From: Haliscomenobacter hydrossis DSM 1100
Lineage (GTDB): Bacteria; Bacteroidota; Bacteroidia; Chitinophagales; Saprospiraceae
NCBI RefSeq assembly: GCF_000212735.1
Contig: NC_015511.1
Span: 1 to 64,000, forward strand
Direction: 5' to 3'
Length of the DNA: 64,000 bases
The notes under the pieces: model-generated
Told to the model about the DNA's origin: nothing
Database searches by the model: none
What the model saw: the letters and a program-made list of their open reading frames with translations, nothing else
Position numbers and translations under genes: made by a program
Part shown: positions 54,103 through 62,797 of the stretch, piece after piece
Numbering within the stretch: position 1 is the first letter of the stretch
Layout of the letters: each line of letters starts with the position of its first letter

Positions 54103-55305
54103 ATGGAAAACATAAAACTTGGGCTTAGAGAAAATAGTGCCCAGTTCACCCTCTTGGTCATCATCAACGCCTTCGTGGGGGGGATGATTGGCCTAGAGCG
54201 TTCTATTTTACCCCAGTTGGCTGAAACGGCTTTTGGCCTATCCTCCAAAACAGCGATGTTGTCCTTCATTGTTGCCTTTGGGGTAACCAAAGCCATTTGT
54301 AATTATTTCACGGGGAGGCTCGCCAATCGACTAGGCCGCAAAAAACTGTTGATCATCGGCTGGTTGTTTGCTTTACCCGTACCCTTCATCCTGATTTACG
54401 CCCCCTATTGGAACTGGGTAGTTGCTGCTAATGTACTTTTGGGCATCAATCAAGGTTTGAGCTGGAGTGCTGCGGTGATGATGAAAATTGACCTGGTGGG
54501 CGAAAAAAGCCGGGGTCTGGCGGTGGGGATTAATGAGTTTGCAGGTTACCTGGCCGTAGGTTTGGTCGCCTTTTTGACGGGTTGGATCGCTTCGGAGTAC
54601 GGGGTGAGGCCTTATCCTTTTTATTTGGGGATTATTTTTGCGGTAGCAGGTCTATTTTTAAGCATTTTTTTCCTGAAAGATACCCACCAACACGTGGCGA
54701 AAGAACAGGAAAACAACCAACGCCTGAGTTTAAAATCGGTGTTTTGGGATACCAGCTTTCGGCATCCTTCCCTCGGGGCGGTCAGCCAGGCTGGGCTCAT
54801 CAACAATCTCAACGATGGGATGATTTGGGGTTTGTGGCCAGTTATTCTGGCGGCCAAAGGATTTAGTTTAACGGAAATCGGGCTTTTGAGTGCCATCTAC
54901 CCCACTACCTGGAGCTTCAGTCAATTGTTAACGGGGCGCCTGTCGGATGTTTACTCGAAAAAAGGTTTGCTATTTTGGGGCATGTTACTACAAGGTTTAG
55001 CCATTGTTGGCTCCATTTGGGCAGAAGGCTTTTATGCTTTTGCCAGTATTGGATTGCTATTGGGCTGGGGTACGGCAATGGTTTATCCGACCTTTATCAA
55101 TGCCATTTCCGATTTTACTTCGCCGATGCAGCGTGCCGAAAGTTTGGGTGTTTTCCGTTTTTGGCGGGATTTGGGTTATGCCTTGGGGGCTTTATTAACG
55201 GGAGTTTTGGCTGATTGGTGGGGTATTCCTGGTGCGATACTTGCGATTGGTGTGCTAACCCTGTTTTCTGCTGTGGTGATCCAGATTCGTTATACCAACC
55301 ATTGA
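54103..55305 (+). CDS. MFS transporter
   Basis: A 400-residue major facilitator superfamily permease with about 12 transmembrane segments. The conserved loop 2-3 motif is seen as GRLANRLGRKK, and a second copy as GRLSDVYSKKG in the second half. The substrate cannot be told from sequence. Its place between the persulfide-dioxygenase-like gene (9 bp) and a sterol desaturase gene (11 bp) suggests export of a sulfur or metal-related compound, or of a lipid precursor; this is inference. Confidence 0.92.
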   Translation: MENIKLGLRENSAQFTLLVIINAFVGGMIGLERSILPQLAETAFGLSSKTAMLSFIVAFGVTKAICNYFTGRLANRLGRKKLLIIGWLFALPVPFILIYAPYWNWVVAANVLLGINQGLSWSAAVMMKIDLVGEKSRGLAVGINEFAGYLAVGLVAFLTGWIASEYGVRPYPFYLGIIFAVAGLFLSIFFLKDTHQHVAKEQENNQRLSLKSVFWDTSFRHPSLGAVSQAGLINNLNDGMIWGLWPVILAAKGFSLTEIGLLSAIYPTTWSFSQLLTGRLSDVYSKKGLLFWGMLLQGLAIVGSIWAEGFYAFASIGLLLGWGTAMVYPTFINAISDFTSPMQRAESLGVFRFWRDLGYALGALLTGVLADWWGIPGAILAIGVLTLFSAVVIQIRYTNH

Positions 55306-55316
55306 ACAAGCTTGAC

Positions 55317-56195
55317 ATGAACAAATACATCGAGATCATCGTCCAATCCTATCAAGGTTATGCGGGCTACCTGCTGCACGAAATCATCAGCCCCTCCTGG
55401 GGAAATTATTTTTACTGGCTGATTGGCATTTCTTTGTTCTTTTTTGGTCTGGAATGGTGGATCCCCTGGCGCAAGTCCCAAAAGTTGCTCAGGAAAGACT
55501 TTTTGCTGGACGCGTTTTATATGTTTTTCAATTTCTTTTTGTTTTCGCTGATTGGTTTTTACGCCCTATCCAATGTATTTGTGGAGTTTTTTAATGGCTT
55601 TCTTACCAATGTTTTGGGCATCACCAACCTGGTGGCGATTTATCTGGGTGGCTTACCCTCATTAGTGCAATTGGCCATCCTGTTTGTGTTGAGAGATTTT
55701 ATCCACTGGAACATTCATCGCCTCTTACATCAGGTACCCTTCTTATGGGCGTTTCACAAAGTGCATCATTCGGCCAAAGAAATGGGGTTTGCCACGCATT
55801 TGCGGTACCACTGGATGGAAAATGTAGTGTATAAAGTCTTGGAGTATCTGCCATTGGGCATGATTGGATTTGGTATTCAGGATTTCTTTTTTATTCACCT
55901 GCTAGCCACTGCCATTGGTCATTTCAATCATTCCAACATCAAAGTACCTTTGGGTCTGCTAAAGTATATTTTTAACAACCCTCAAATGCATACCTGGCAT
56001 CACGCCAAAGTGCTGCCAGATGCGTATCCGAATGGAGTTAATTTTGGTATTTCACTCAGTATATGGGACTATGTATTCAAAACCGCTTATGTGCCCCACG
56101 ATGGGGACAGCATTGAACTCGGGTATCCGGGCGATGAGGAAATGCCCCAAAATTTTTCTGGACAGGCCATTTTCCCTTTAAAAAAAGTGGGTTAG
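55317..56195 (+). CDS. Sterol desaturase/fatty acid hydroxylase
   Basis: A 292-residue integral-membrane di-iron oxygenase, started at MNKYIEIIVQSYQGYAGY (55317); the longer frame from 55215 shadows the transporter gene. His boxes are RDFIHWNIHRLLHQ, HKVHHSAKEMG and MHTWHHAK. Its relation to the fused desaturase 2.4 kb upstream is distant: spacing and loop residues differ. Last gene of the cargo unit. It likely hydroxylates or desaturates a membrane lipid. Confidence 0.92.
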   Translation: MNKYIEIIVQSYQGYAGYLLHEIISPSWGNYFYWLIGISLFFFGLEWWIPWRKSQKLLRKDFLLDAFYMFFNFFLFSLIGFYALSNVFVEFFNGFLTNVLGITNLVAIYLGGLPSLVQLAILFVLRDFIHWNIHRLLHQVPFLWAFHKVHHSAKEMGFATHLRYHWMENVVYKVLEYLPLGMIGFGIQDFFFIHLLATAIGHFNHSNIKVPLGLLKYIFNNPQMHTWHHAKVLPDAYPNGVNFGISLSIWDYVFKTAYVPHDGDSIELGYPGDEEMPQNFSGQAIFPLKKVG

Positions 56196-56443
56196 GTAAA
56201 ATACGGATGACGGAAAAAGACGCAAAACAGGCGCTCTGGGACAGTGTTTTTGCATCCAAAACGCTGGAATAAAGGACTTGGTATGGATCTACACCGAGCA
56301 TCGCCCTCGATTTATTATGGCCTCGGTTTCACTTCCGCCCAAAAAATAGCACCTCTTAGTTTAAGAATTAGCAAGCTTGATTGTGACAGTGTTTTGTTTT
56401 AGGCCTCTCCCTCAAAAGCTTGACTGAGCACGATTAATAGCGT
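56196..56443. other. Intergenic region at the end of the cargo
   Basis: No clear gene. A 21-codon frame at 56207-56272 (MTEKDAKQALWDSVFASKTLE) may be a small remnant. The region ends at the start of copy B of the 829-bp duplication. Confidence 0.4.
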
Positions 56444-56504
56444 AAAAATCAAGTCCACCAAGCAACTAAGCCTTTGTTCGGTTTAAAAATTATTTTTGAA
56501 AATG

Positions 56505-56535
56505 TTTGCAAATTCAAAATCTCAATTTAATTTTG
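56505..56535 (+). promoter_or_regulatory. Bacteroidota-type promoter, copy B
   Basis: TTTG at 56505-56508 and TAATTTTG at 56528-56535 with 19 bp between them, as in copy A. The spacer differs at several bases while the two boxes are unchanged, which supports function. Confidence 0.65.
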
Positions 56536-56627
56536 TAAACGAAATCAAAACTCCTTCAAAAATTGAGCACAGCATCAACGAAAGAGACATTGGTAACGAT
56601 TTTATTTGAAGCCAAAAGCAAGCTACC

Positions 56628-56981
56628 ATGAGAACAAGAGAAAAGTTAATTCAGCTGTTCATGTTTGAGCCACGCGGTGCAAACAAAGATGTTTATTTGC
56701 TGTCTTATGAGTGGCGAAAACAAGTGTATAGGGAAGACAAGCCCATACTGGACGAATTGATAAAGGAAGGATTGGTCACGGTTATTGAAAAAGATACAAA
56801 AACAATTCTTTTTCGATACCAACCACCAAAGCAAGGCGGTAAAAGAAAAGGAGCAGGTCGCACACCAAAGTTTAAGGAAGCAACCACTACTTTTTCGTGT
56901 CGTGTGCCTGTCTCAAAAAAACAAGAACTAACGGATTATGTCAACGCTAAACTGTTGGAGTGGTCGCAAGGTAATGAATGA
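56628..56981 (+). CDS. Small wHTH/RHH-like protein, copy B
   Basis: A 117-residue paralogue of the product at 47350-47703. Most differences are conservative and lie in the N-terminal half (for example LIQLFMFEPRGANKD); the basic linker and C-terminal strand-helix (TTFSCRVPVSKKQELTDYVN) are unchanged. Both copies remain open and intact, so they are probably functional. Likely DNA-binding. Confidence 0.65.
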   Translation: MRTREKLIQLFMFEPRGANKDVYLLSYEWRKQVYREDKPILDELIKEGLVTVIEKDTKTILFRYQPPKQGGKRKGAGRTPKFKEATTTFSCRVPVSKKQELTDYVNAKLLEWSQGNE

Positions 56982-57023
56982 CGGATTGATTCAATTCAAT
57001 CTCAAATCGAAAAAACACCAAAA

Positions 57024-57272
57024 ATGGAAGATCAAAAGGAAATTTCACCCTACATCGTGGAAATGATTGTCGAGTGCATCCGCCGCGAACAAAGACGGGT
57101 AACTATGGAAGAAAGCAAAAAACAAGCAGCTATGCTCGTAACTATGGCTGAACAAACTGAGGACTGGCGAAAACTGACTGAGAAGGAGCAAAATGCATTC
57201 ATCGAAGGGGCCTATGCATTATATAACCTGAAAAAAGAGTTTGAACTCTATTTAGGGCCACTTGAAAAATAG
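57024..57272 (+). CDS. Small helical protein of unknown function, copy B
   Basis: An 82-residue protein identical to copy A except for one Ile/Val change (MLVTM). The gene pair and spacing (42 bp) are conserved. No family recognised. Confidence 0.65.
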   Translation: MEDQKEISPYIVEMIVECIRREQRRVTMEESKKQAAMLVTMAEQTEDWRKLTEKEQNAFIEGAYALYNLKKEFELYLGPLEK

Positions 57273-57284
57273 GAGCAAGGAATC

Positions 57285-57404
57285 ATAGTTGATCGAACCA
57301 AAGCCGGGTTAAGTGCTACTCGTGCCAGAGGCCGGGTAAGTGGTCGCCCCAAAGGGCTTTCTCAAAAAGCCCCGGACAAGGCGATCATTGCAGCTGTGCT
57401 CTAA
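57285..57404 (+). pseudogene. Serine recombinase C-terminal remnant
   Basis: Reads IVDRTKAGLSATRARGRVSG then RPKGLSQKAPDKAIIAAVL and a TAA stop at 57402-57404. This is the region joining the catalytic domain to the helix-turn-helix of resolvase/invertase proteins (RTKAGL.AARARGR.GGRPKG). There is no start codon or catalytic domain before it, because copy B of the duplication abuts it. It marks a break point of a past mobile element. Confidence 0.75.
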
Positions 57405-57411
57405 ACATGAT

Positions 57412-58281
57412 CTACTCCACAATCTCCTCTTTTGATTCCCCATCGAGTAACTTTTGTTTCTGTTTTGCCTCAGCAATTTGCGCTTTGAAATTCTTCGCGG
57501 AGACGACCTTTTTGCCCGTTTTTTCTTCATAAGTAGCCAATGCAGCGCCAGCCGCGGTGCCCCCATCAATAGCAGCTTCTTTATTTTCCTCAAAACCCAA
57601 GGCATCTCTATCGACAGCTTCCTGTCTGGTTGTTTCCTCGCCCAGCATGGTAAATATCAATTCCAGGGGATTCATGTGGTCGCGCAGGTTTTCGTGCTTA
57701 AGCCCCTTAACCTTTTTATGTTCACTGGGGGCTAATCCAAAAGTAGCTTTAGCGATTTCTGCCGTGAGGATAGAAAATTCAAGGCCTTCTTTAACCCCTC
57801 TGTCTTTCCACTCGTCGGTAAGTCTTCCCCGGGTGTCAATCGACTTTAAGCGGGTATCAATCCAGGCCTCATCATAGCCCAGATCCCGGTAGTATTGGCG
57901 GGCGCGTTCGGCGGCTAGTTCCGGGTTTTCTATTTCCTGAATGCGTTCGTAGCCAACTTTGGCCAGCCATTGTTTGAAAGGTTCGGCTTTAGGTGAGGGG
58001 ATGGACTGGATGATGCGGAATAAGGTTTCCGTATTGGCACAGTCGGTAACCCGCATTTTACCGTCCGCCGCCTTTAATTTCAAACCGTTACATTTTGTAA
58101 CGGTTTGGTTGGAACCTTCATCAAGTAAGCGTTTTTTGAGCACACGCCAATAAACGGAAGGGTTTGAGCTTTCTGTGAGCACCTCGATAACATCCATCAC
58201 AGCGAACCACCATTCCTCATTGTGCCAAATCCGGCGAACTTGTTTAGATTCAAAAACTACGATTTTATCCTTTGGTTCCAT
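57412..58281 (-). CDS. BRO-N family phage antirepressor-like protein
   Basis: A 289-residue protein with an N-terminal BRO domain (FESKQVRRIWHNEEWWFAVM, DVIEVLTESSNPSVYWRVLK, and TETLFRIIQSIPSPKAEPFK), a module used by prophage antirepressors to bind DNA or repressors. The middle and C-terminal parts (EHKKVKGLKHENLRDHMNPL; AAIDGGTAAGAALATYEEKT) follow the DinD/antirepressor pattern. It points to a phage- or plasmid-derived segment. It converges with the recombinase remnant 8 bp away. Confidence 0.88.
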   Translation of the reverse strand: MEPKDKIVVFESKQVRRIWHNEEWWFAVMDVIEVLTESSNPSVYWRVLKKRLLDEGSNQTVTKCNGLKLKAADGKMRVTDCANTETLFRIIQSIPSPKAEPFKQWLAKVGYERIQEIENPELAAERARQYYRDLGYDEAWIDTRLKSIDTRGRLTDEWKDRGVKEGLEFSILTAEIAKATFGLAPSEHKKVKGLKHENLRDHMNPLELIFTMLGEETTRQEAVDRDALGFEENKEAAIDGGTAAGAALATYEEKTGKKVVSAKNFKAQIAEAKQKQKLLDGESKEEIVE

Positions 58282-58780
58282 AAGTTGTATTTTATGCTAC
58301 AAAATAAGGATTTTATTTTTTAATTAAAACAAAAAAGATAAAAAATTACTCATTTGACAGCAAGTTTTTGAGTAACAAAAAATCCAGAAATCCAGGCGTG
58401 AAACTGCGGTGTGTTTTCCACATTTCGGGAGCAGGTCTCCCCTACCCTATGTCTATAGTCCATTAACTCCATTGAGCGACATTTTTTTACCGCAGAGGGA
58501 AAAGAGTACACGCCGAGTTTCGCGGAATTTAGGCCACCTGCGGTGGAAAGAGGACACGGAGGCCGCCTTTGGGCAGAGGTTTCGGATATGTTGAAGCACT
58601 TGTTTCGTTTGCTAAGATTGGCAATGCCGCACTGCGCATAAAGCCCATGATCTTTTCCGTAATCTCTTCTTTTGGTTGTGTCAACACAAAGGAGGGTACA
58701 AATTGTACCCCCCTTTAAAAAGTTCGGGGGTTTAGGCTTCGCGTTTCCTTGATCTTTGATCCCATAAGCCGTATTTTATG
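58282..58780. other. Intergenic region with a repeat copy
   Basis: No gene seen between the BRO gene and the methyltransferase gene, both on the minus strand. It contains a partial copy of the palindromic repeat of 1241-1404 and a GC-poor leader for the BRO gene. Confidence 0.5.
58490..58566. repeat. Partial copy of the 1241-1404 repeat
   Basis: The string gtacacgccgagtttcgcgg, then aatttaggccacctgcggtggaaagaggacac, matches the left half of the element at 1241-1310 with few differences. The right arm is missing or degraded. Confidence 0.7.
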
Positions 58781-60217
58781 CTAAACAAACTCCTCGCTCA
58801 ACCACCCCTTCTTTCCCCACACAAAACGATTCAACTCCCGGTGCAATTCCACATCCTTAAAGACCAGGTGCAAGGTCCCCTTTTTAAAGTACCGAATTTT
58901 GAAAAAAGCACTCTCTGCCTCCCGGCAAGCATCATCCCTGAACGCCTCGCGCAAAGCATCGACGATGCTCAGAATCTCCTCCAGTCGCTGGCCGGTCAAC
59001 ATACAAAGCGCCTTGTCTACATCATTAAGCCAGACATCGCGGCGATGGTAGGACAAACTAAAAGACTGGTTGTACTTAGAACATTCCACAAAACCCGGTA
59101 AAATCACTTTGCGGCGAACCTCGTACTTATCATTGGTTTTCCAGCCCTCGCGGTATACCCGATTGTCGGCGCTGTAGCGGCACATCGTATCAAACACATC
59201 CAGGACACATTGCTCCAGGATAGACTTTTGGTTGCAGATCAGCAGCTCCAGCAAGGCCCGAATGTTCTCTTCCGAAAACACCTTTTGTCCCTGCAACTGG
59301 CGATGTTTTACAAAGTTCTCCTGCATCCGGGCCGTCAGCACCTTTTGAAACTGGGTCTGTTGGAAAAGGCTCTGCCAAGCCAGGTCGGTTAGGGCCAAAT
59401 TAAACTCCGTCACTTTCAACGCCGGAATCCGCTCCTTGAGTGCCGACTCGACCATGCTGGTCAACTTATACACACAATCCTGGAGCAGCGGCTGGATGTA
59501 GTAGCTCAGGCGCTCGTAACATTTCACCAGTTCCTGAAAAGCCGCCACAGCATTTTGTTGCCAACCCACCATATCGCGGATAAAGTCGGGGCACTCCAGG
59601 GCCATTCCCTGGCTACGCTCCGAAAACCAGGTCTGGAGGTCGTAAACCGGAGCTTGTGCCTGTTGCTTCAGTCCCTCCATAAAATCAAAATGACAAGCCA
59701 CTTGGACCTTGCGCAAGTGAACCAAGGCAACATCAACGGGCGTTTGCCGTTCCGCATCCGCAAAAGCACGCGGGTAAAACTGCACCTGGCCACTATCGGC
59801 AATGAGCTTGGTCAATAGTTGCCGTTCCTCGGAATAAGGATTGCGGATGGTCTCCGCGTTCAGCAAGCAAAGGATTTCCCCTTCACTAATGATGTTCCAG
59901 GCATGCAGCAAATGCTGCACCCCCTGGGAAAAAGGCGGGTTCATCACCACCAGGTCGAAGTAGTACCCTTGTGCCGTAAAGCTGAGAAAATCATCGTTGA
60001 GGATGGTCACTCCCTTGCCATTGAGGATCATTTGCAATTCTGGATCGATCTCACAGCAATAAATCCGGGGTCGGTGCATTTTGGAGCGAATCACCTCGAT
60101 GATGTCTCCTTTGCCCGCGCTGGGTTCGAGGATCGAGTGAACGGAGCGCAAGTTCACCAGGGACAACATTTCCTCGGTCAACCATGCTGGAGTTGGGAAA
60201 AATTCAGCGTTGAACAT
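58781..60217 (-). CDS. DNA adenine methyltransferase-like protein
   Basis: A 478-residue class I methyltransferase. The SAM-binding motif is EPSAGKGDI (31-39), and the catalytic motif IV is NPPF (93-96) in VVMNPPFSQG, which is typical of N6-adenine enzymes. An N-terminal TPAWLTEEML and C-terminal 250 residues of DUF4942-like type complete it. Proteins of this kind occur on plasmids and ICEs without a partner endonuclease, where they protect incoming DNA. No restriction gene is nearby. It heads the minus-strand block that includes ArdC. Confidence 0.85.
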   Translation of the reverse strand: MFNAEFFPTPAWLTEEMLSLVNLRSVHSILEPSAGKGDIIEVIRSKMHRPRIYCCEIDPELQMILNGKGVTILNDDFLSFTAQGYYFDLVVMNPPFSQGVQHLLHAWNIISEGEILCLLNAETIRNPYSEERQLLTKLIADSGQVQFYPRAFADAERQTPVDVALVHLRKVQVACHFDFMEGLKQQAQAPVYDLQTWFSERSQGMALECPDFIRDMVGWQQNAVAAFQELVKCYERLSYYIQPLLQDCVYKLTSMVESALKERIPALKVTEFNLALTDLAWQSLFQQTQFQKVLTARMQENFVKHRQLQGQKVFSEENIRALLELLICNQKSILEQCVLDVFDTMCRYSADNRVYREGWKTNDKYEVRRKVILPGFVECSKYNQSFSLSYHRRDVWLNDVDKALCMLTGQRLEEILSIVDALREAFRDDACREAESAFFKIRYFKKGTLHLVFKDVELHRELNRFVWGKKGWLSEEFV

Positions 60218-60293
60218 GTGGAATGAATTGGGTAAAAAAATGGGTTAAGTGGGTCTCCCCCACCCGCTGCCTTTGGGGTTTTTAGTAACATTT

Positions 60294-60365
60294 TTCACCA
60301 CAGATTCGCGCGGATTCACACAGATTTCTTCCTAATCCGTGCGAATCCGTGTGAATCTGTGGTGA
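60294..60365. repeat. Palindromic repeat (AATCTGTGTGAATC hairpin)
   Basis: Arms ttcaccacagattcgcgcgg... and ...gtgtgaatctgtggtgaa pair over about 32 bp with a short loop. It shares ends with the copy at 4054-4135. It lies between two minus-strand genes. Confidence 0.8.
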
Positions 60366-60381
60366 AAAAATATTCACTACA

Positions 60382-61029
60382 TCAAGCCGCTGAAGACAAG
60401 CTCACCGGTGTCTCAGCGGTGCCCACCTGGTTGCAAACCTCCACCGGTGGATTGAAATTATAGCTCAGGATGGGTTCCGCGTCGCCGGTGAGGGTATCCT
60501 CGCGCCAAAGCGGCATGCCCTTAAAAACTGCCTCTTGGGTAGCGATTGCCTCGGCGCTCAGGCGTTTGAAGCTGAACTCCGCGATAAAAAAGCGGCTGTT
60601 GTTGGCCTCGGGTGCCTTGCTGGTCCGCTCGGCGGGGGTGATGGTCAACTCAATTTGGCAGAGGTTGACCTTTTCATAAAAAATCTCCTCGTTGAGGTCC
60701 ATCAGGTTGTCGACGCTGTAGCCGTGCAGCAGCAGGTTACAGACCTGGTTCCCCTGATTGAGGAAAAAGAATTCCGCCCAACGTTTGGTACTTTGGCCCA
60801 AGATACTGTCGCGAAAAATCCGGAAAGCAACGGGAATAAGGGTTAAAGATTCCTTGGGTTTGGTGATGGGGGTCTCCCCTTTCAGGTTGAACATGCCCCG
60901 GTTGGCATCGAAGCGGTACTGGCGGGGGCGACCGGGCAGGTAAGCGATTGGCGCGATCTCCGCAGTTTCAGCGTTGAGTAATTGAGCAATACCTGTCGAA
61001 GGTAACGGCAATAACGTTGCTGTTTTCAT
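60382..61029 (-). CDS. Unknown protein next to ArdC
   Basis: A 215-residue soluble protein with no family recognised. Motif-like stretches are FNLKGETPITKPKESLTLIP and VAFRIFRDSILGQSTKRWAE. It resembles ssDNA-related or plasmid-maintenance proteins only in its context, directly downstream of the ArdC-like gene. It probably belongs to the same operon (gap of 48 bp). Confidence 0.6.
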   Translation of the reverse strand: MKTATLLPLPSTGIAQLLNAETAEIAPIAYLPGRPRQYRFDANRGMFNLKGETPITKPKESLTLIPVAFRIFRDSILGQSTKRWAEFFFLNQGNQVCNLLLHGYSVDNLMDLNEEIFYEKVNLCQIELTITPAERTSKAPEANNSRFFIAEFSFKRLSAEAIATQEAVFKGMPLWREDTLTGDAEPILSYNFNPPVEVCNQVGTAETPVSLSSAA

Positions 61030-61077
61030 TGTTTTAGGTTTTTATAAATGAGAAAATATAGACTGAGTAAAAGAAAA

Positions 61078-61953
61078 TCAAAGGCAAATTTCTTGTGGTT
61101 GCAAGAGCAGATCAGCCGCCTTTTGCGCCTGTGCGGCAGCATTGAGGATTAGCTTGGGGTCGCCTTTCAGCTTGTTGATCCAAGCCTGGAGGTAGGCTGC
61201 ATTGTTGGCATCCAGCTGCGGCGAATCAATCTGGCAATGTGCGCAGACAAAAGCCGAACACAGTTCCGACACCAGTTCCTCCCGGCTGTAATCCGGGCTA
61301 CCAAAAGCGGGGATTGGCTCCCCCTCCGGGAAACGATTGAGGCGGGACGGGTGACCAGTCCAATGCGCCAGCTCGTGAAACAGCGTCGCATAATAGTCTT
61401 CCGGGCTGTTGAACTGTTGCAGCTCCGGCAAGCGGATAAAGTCCTGGAACGGATGATAAGCCGCTGAATTTCCAGCGTGAATAATGTTAGCACCAGTACT
61501 TTTGACCAGTTCCTCGCAGTGTTCAATCCGTTCATGAGCTGTAAACAGTTCGTTAGAAGGATACACAAAATCGATGCCTTCAATATCGGTTGCATTGAAC
61601 ACGTGGTAAAAACGCGGCTGGGGAATGCGCACTTTGGCGAGAGCTTCCTCCTGCACCTTCTCGCCCTGGGCATCGAGGTAGAGCCAGTTCCAGAAAAAGA
61701 CCAGGTCAGCTTTGGCCCCCTTGCGGATACGGCCGCCGCGATCCTGAACCTGTTTGAAGGTCATGAAGTAAGGATCCTTATAAAAGTAGCTCAGGTAAAG
61801 CTGGTTGAAGCCTCGGTAAGGCGTACGGGTGGCGTAGTTCATGGCGGGCAGGTACAATTTGTCGGTCCAGGACTTGCGCCAGGGGGCCACCCCTTGTTCC
61901 AGGAGGGTGAGGATTTTTTGGGTGGCAATTTCGTAGACGGATACGTTTTTCAT
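61078..61953 (-). CDS. ArdC-like antirestriction protein
   Basis: A 291-residue protein started at MKNVSVYEIATQKIL (61953); the longer frame from 62046 has no support. Residues 1-110 are the ssDNA-binding ArdC N-terminal domain (QGVAPWRKSW, MNYATRTPYRGFNQLYLSYF). Residues 150-280 are a zinc-dependent metallopeptidase with HELAHWTGH (193-201). Such proteins protect single-stranded DNA entering by conjugation from restriction and cleave or chaperone as needed. This is a strong sign of a conjugative element. It lies 32 bp after the preceding small gene. Confidence 0.92.
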   Translation of the reverse strand: MKNVSVYEIATQKILTLLEQGVAPWRKSWTDKLYLPAMNYATRTPYRGFNQLYLSYFYKDPYFMTFKQVQDRGGRIRKGAKADLVFFWNWLYLDAQGEKVQEEALAKVRIPQPRFYHVFNATDIEGIDFVYPSNELFTAHERIEHCEELVKSTGANIIHAGNSAAYHPFQDFIRLPELQQFNSPEDYYATLFHELAHWTGHPSRLNRFPEGEPIPAFGSPDYSREELVSELCSAFVCAHCQIDSPQLDANNAAYLQAWINKLKGDPKLILNAAAQAQKAADLLLQPQEICL

Positions 61954-61985
61954 GTGAATGGAATGGATGGTGAAGGAATAAGAGG

Positions 61986-62219
61986 CTACCGCTGGGTAGC
62001 CTCGAAAGGAAGTGCAACTCCGGCCGATTTTGTCAGTACCTGACAATGTACCCGGCCATTGATTTTAAGATAATCGGCAATCGTGCAGGCAGTATAAAAG
62101 GGATGACGATCTGGGCCATTGTGGCGCAAATAGCGGCGATAAGCACGGTTTAGTTCCAGTTCAGATACAGTACACTGAGGGCCCAGCTGCTGCCGGACCT
62201 GGTCTTTGATGGCTTTCAT
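61986..62219 (-). CDS. Small basic protein of unknown function
   Basis: A 77-residue protein (KAIKDQVRQQLGPQCTVSEL, LNRAYRRYLRHNGPDRHPFY) with no recognised family. It is mostly helical, basic, and possibly DNA-binding. It lies 32 bp upstream of the ArdC-like gene and 42 bp downstream of the next gene, as part of one minus-strand operon. Confidence 0.6.
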   Translation of the reverse strand: MKAIKDQVRQQLGPQCTVSELELNRAYRRYLRHNGPDRHPFYTACTIADYLKINGRVHCQVLTKSAGVALPFEATQR

Positions 62220-62261
62220 AAGTGAATGGTTGAGGAGGTTGAGAAAGTTGAGGAGGTTGAG

Positions 62262-62759
62262 TTAAGCGCAATGTTGCGGGACGTAGATAGGAAGAATCGG
62301 TTCCCTGGCTACCCGGCCAGGCAGGGCCGTGCTGTAGAATTTCCGCTTGACTTGCTGCCGCAGCAATCGGTAATTAACCAAGGCCATGTGCGCCTCGATG
62401 CGGGCGGTGGTCAGTTCGAGCTGGGCTTTTTGGTAATCCAATAAAAGATCACAAGCGCGGAGCAGGTGGTTATGATCGTCGAAGTCATTGCAAGGTAGAA
62501 ACAGCGACAGGGCAATGGCCTGATCTTCGAGCAAAAGTGCGCGAATATCGTGTTCTTGATTGAGGTAAATGGCAATTTCCCGTTTGGAAAGGGTGACGGG
62601 TTCGGGGAGGAACAAAGTCCATTTGTTCAACCCATCGTGCCCCAGATTAAAATCATTTTTGGGCTGGTATTCGTTTTGCAAACGATCTTCCCAGTATTGA
62701 TCCAAGGAACGGTGCAAGGCGGAATAATAGCTGTTTTCGATGAATGTGTCCGGTGTCAT
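62262..62759 (-). CDS. Unknown protein, first gene of the ArdC operon
   Basis: A 165-residue protein started at MTPDTFIENSYYSALHRSLD (62759); an ATG at 62801 would add 14 residues but falls within the putative operator, so the later start is preferred. It is helical and acidic (DIRALLLEDQAIALSLFLPC, LLDYQKAQLELTTARIEAHM), with no recognised family. It is divergent from the 48-residue gene across an AT-rich gap and begins the operon that leads to ArdC. Confidence 0.6.
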   Translation of the reverse strand: MTPDTFIENSYYSALHRSLDQYWEDRLQNEYQPKNDFNLGHDGLNKWTLFLPEPVTLSKREIAIYLNQEHDIRALLLEDQAIALSLFLPCNDFDDHNHLLRACDLLLDYQKAQLELTTARIEAHMALVNYRLLRQQVKRKFYSTALPGRVAREPILPIYVPQHCA

Positions 62760-62797
62760 AACGTACAGTGTTTTTGTTGCTTTTCTTTTATAAATAT

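Larger units (their letters stand above)
56444..57272 (+). repeat. 829-bp direct duplication, copy B
   Basis: Same length and order as copy A (47166-47994): leader, promoter, 117-residue gene and 82-residue gene. It is followed by a serine-recombinase remnant 12 bp after the boundary, which copy A lacks. Confidence 0.9.
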
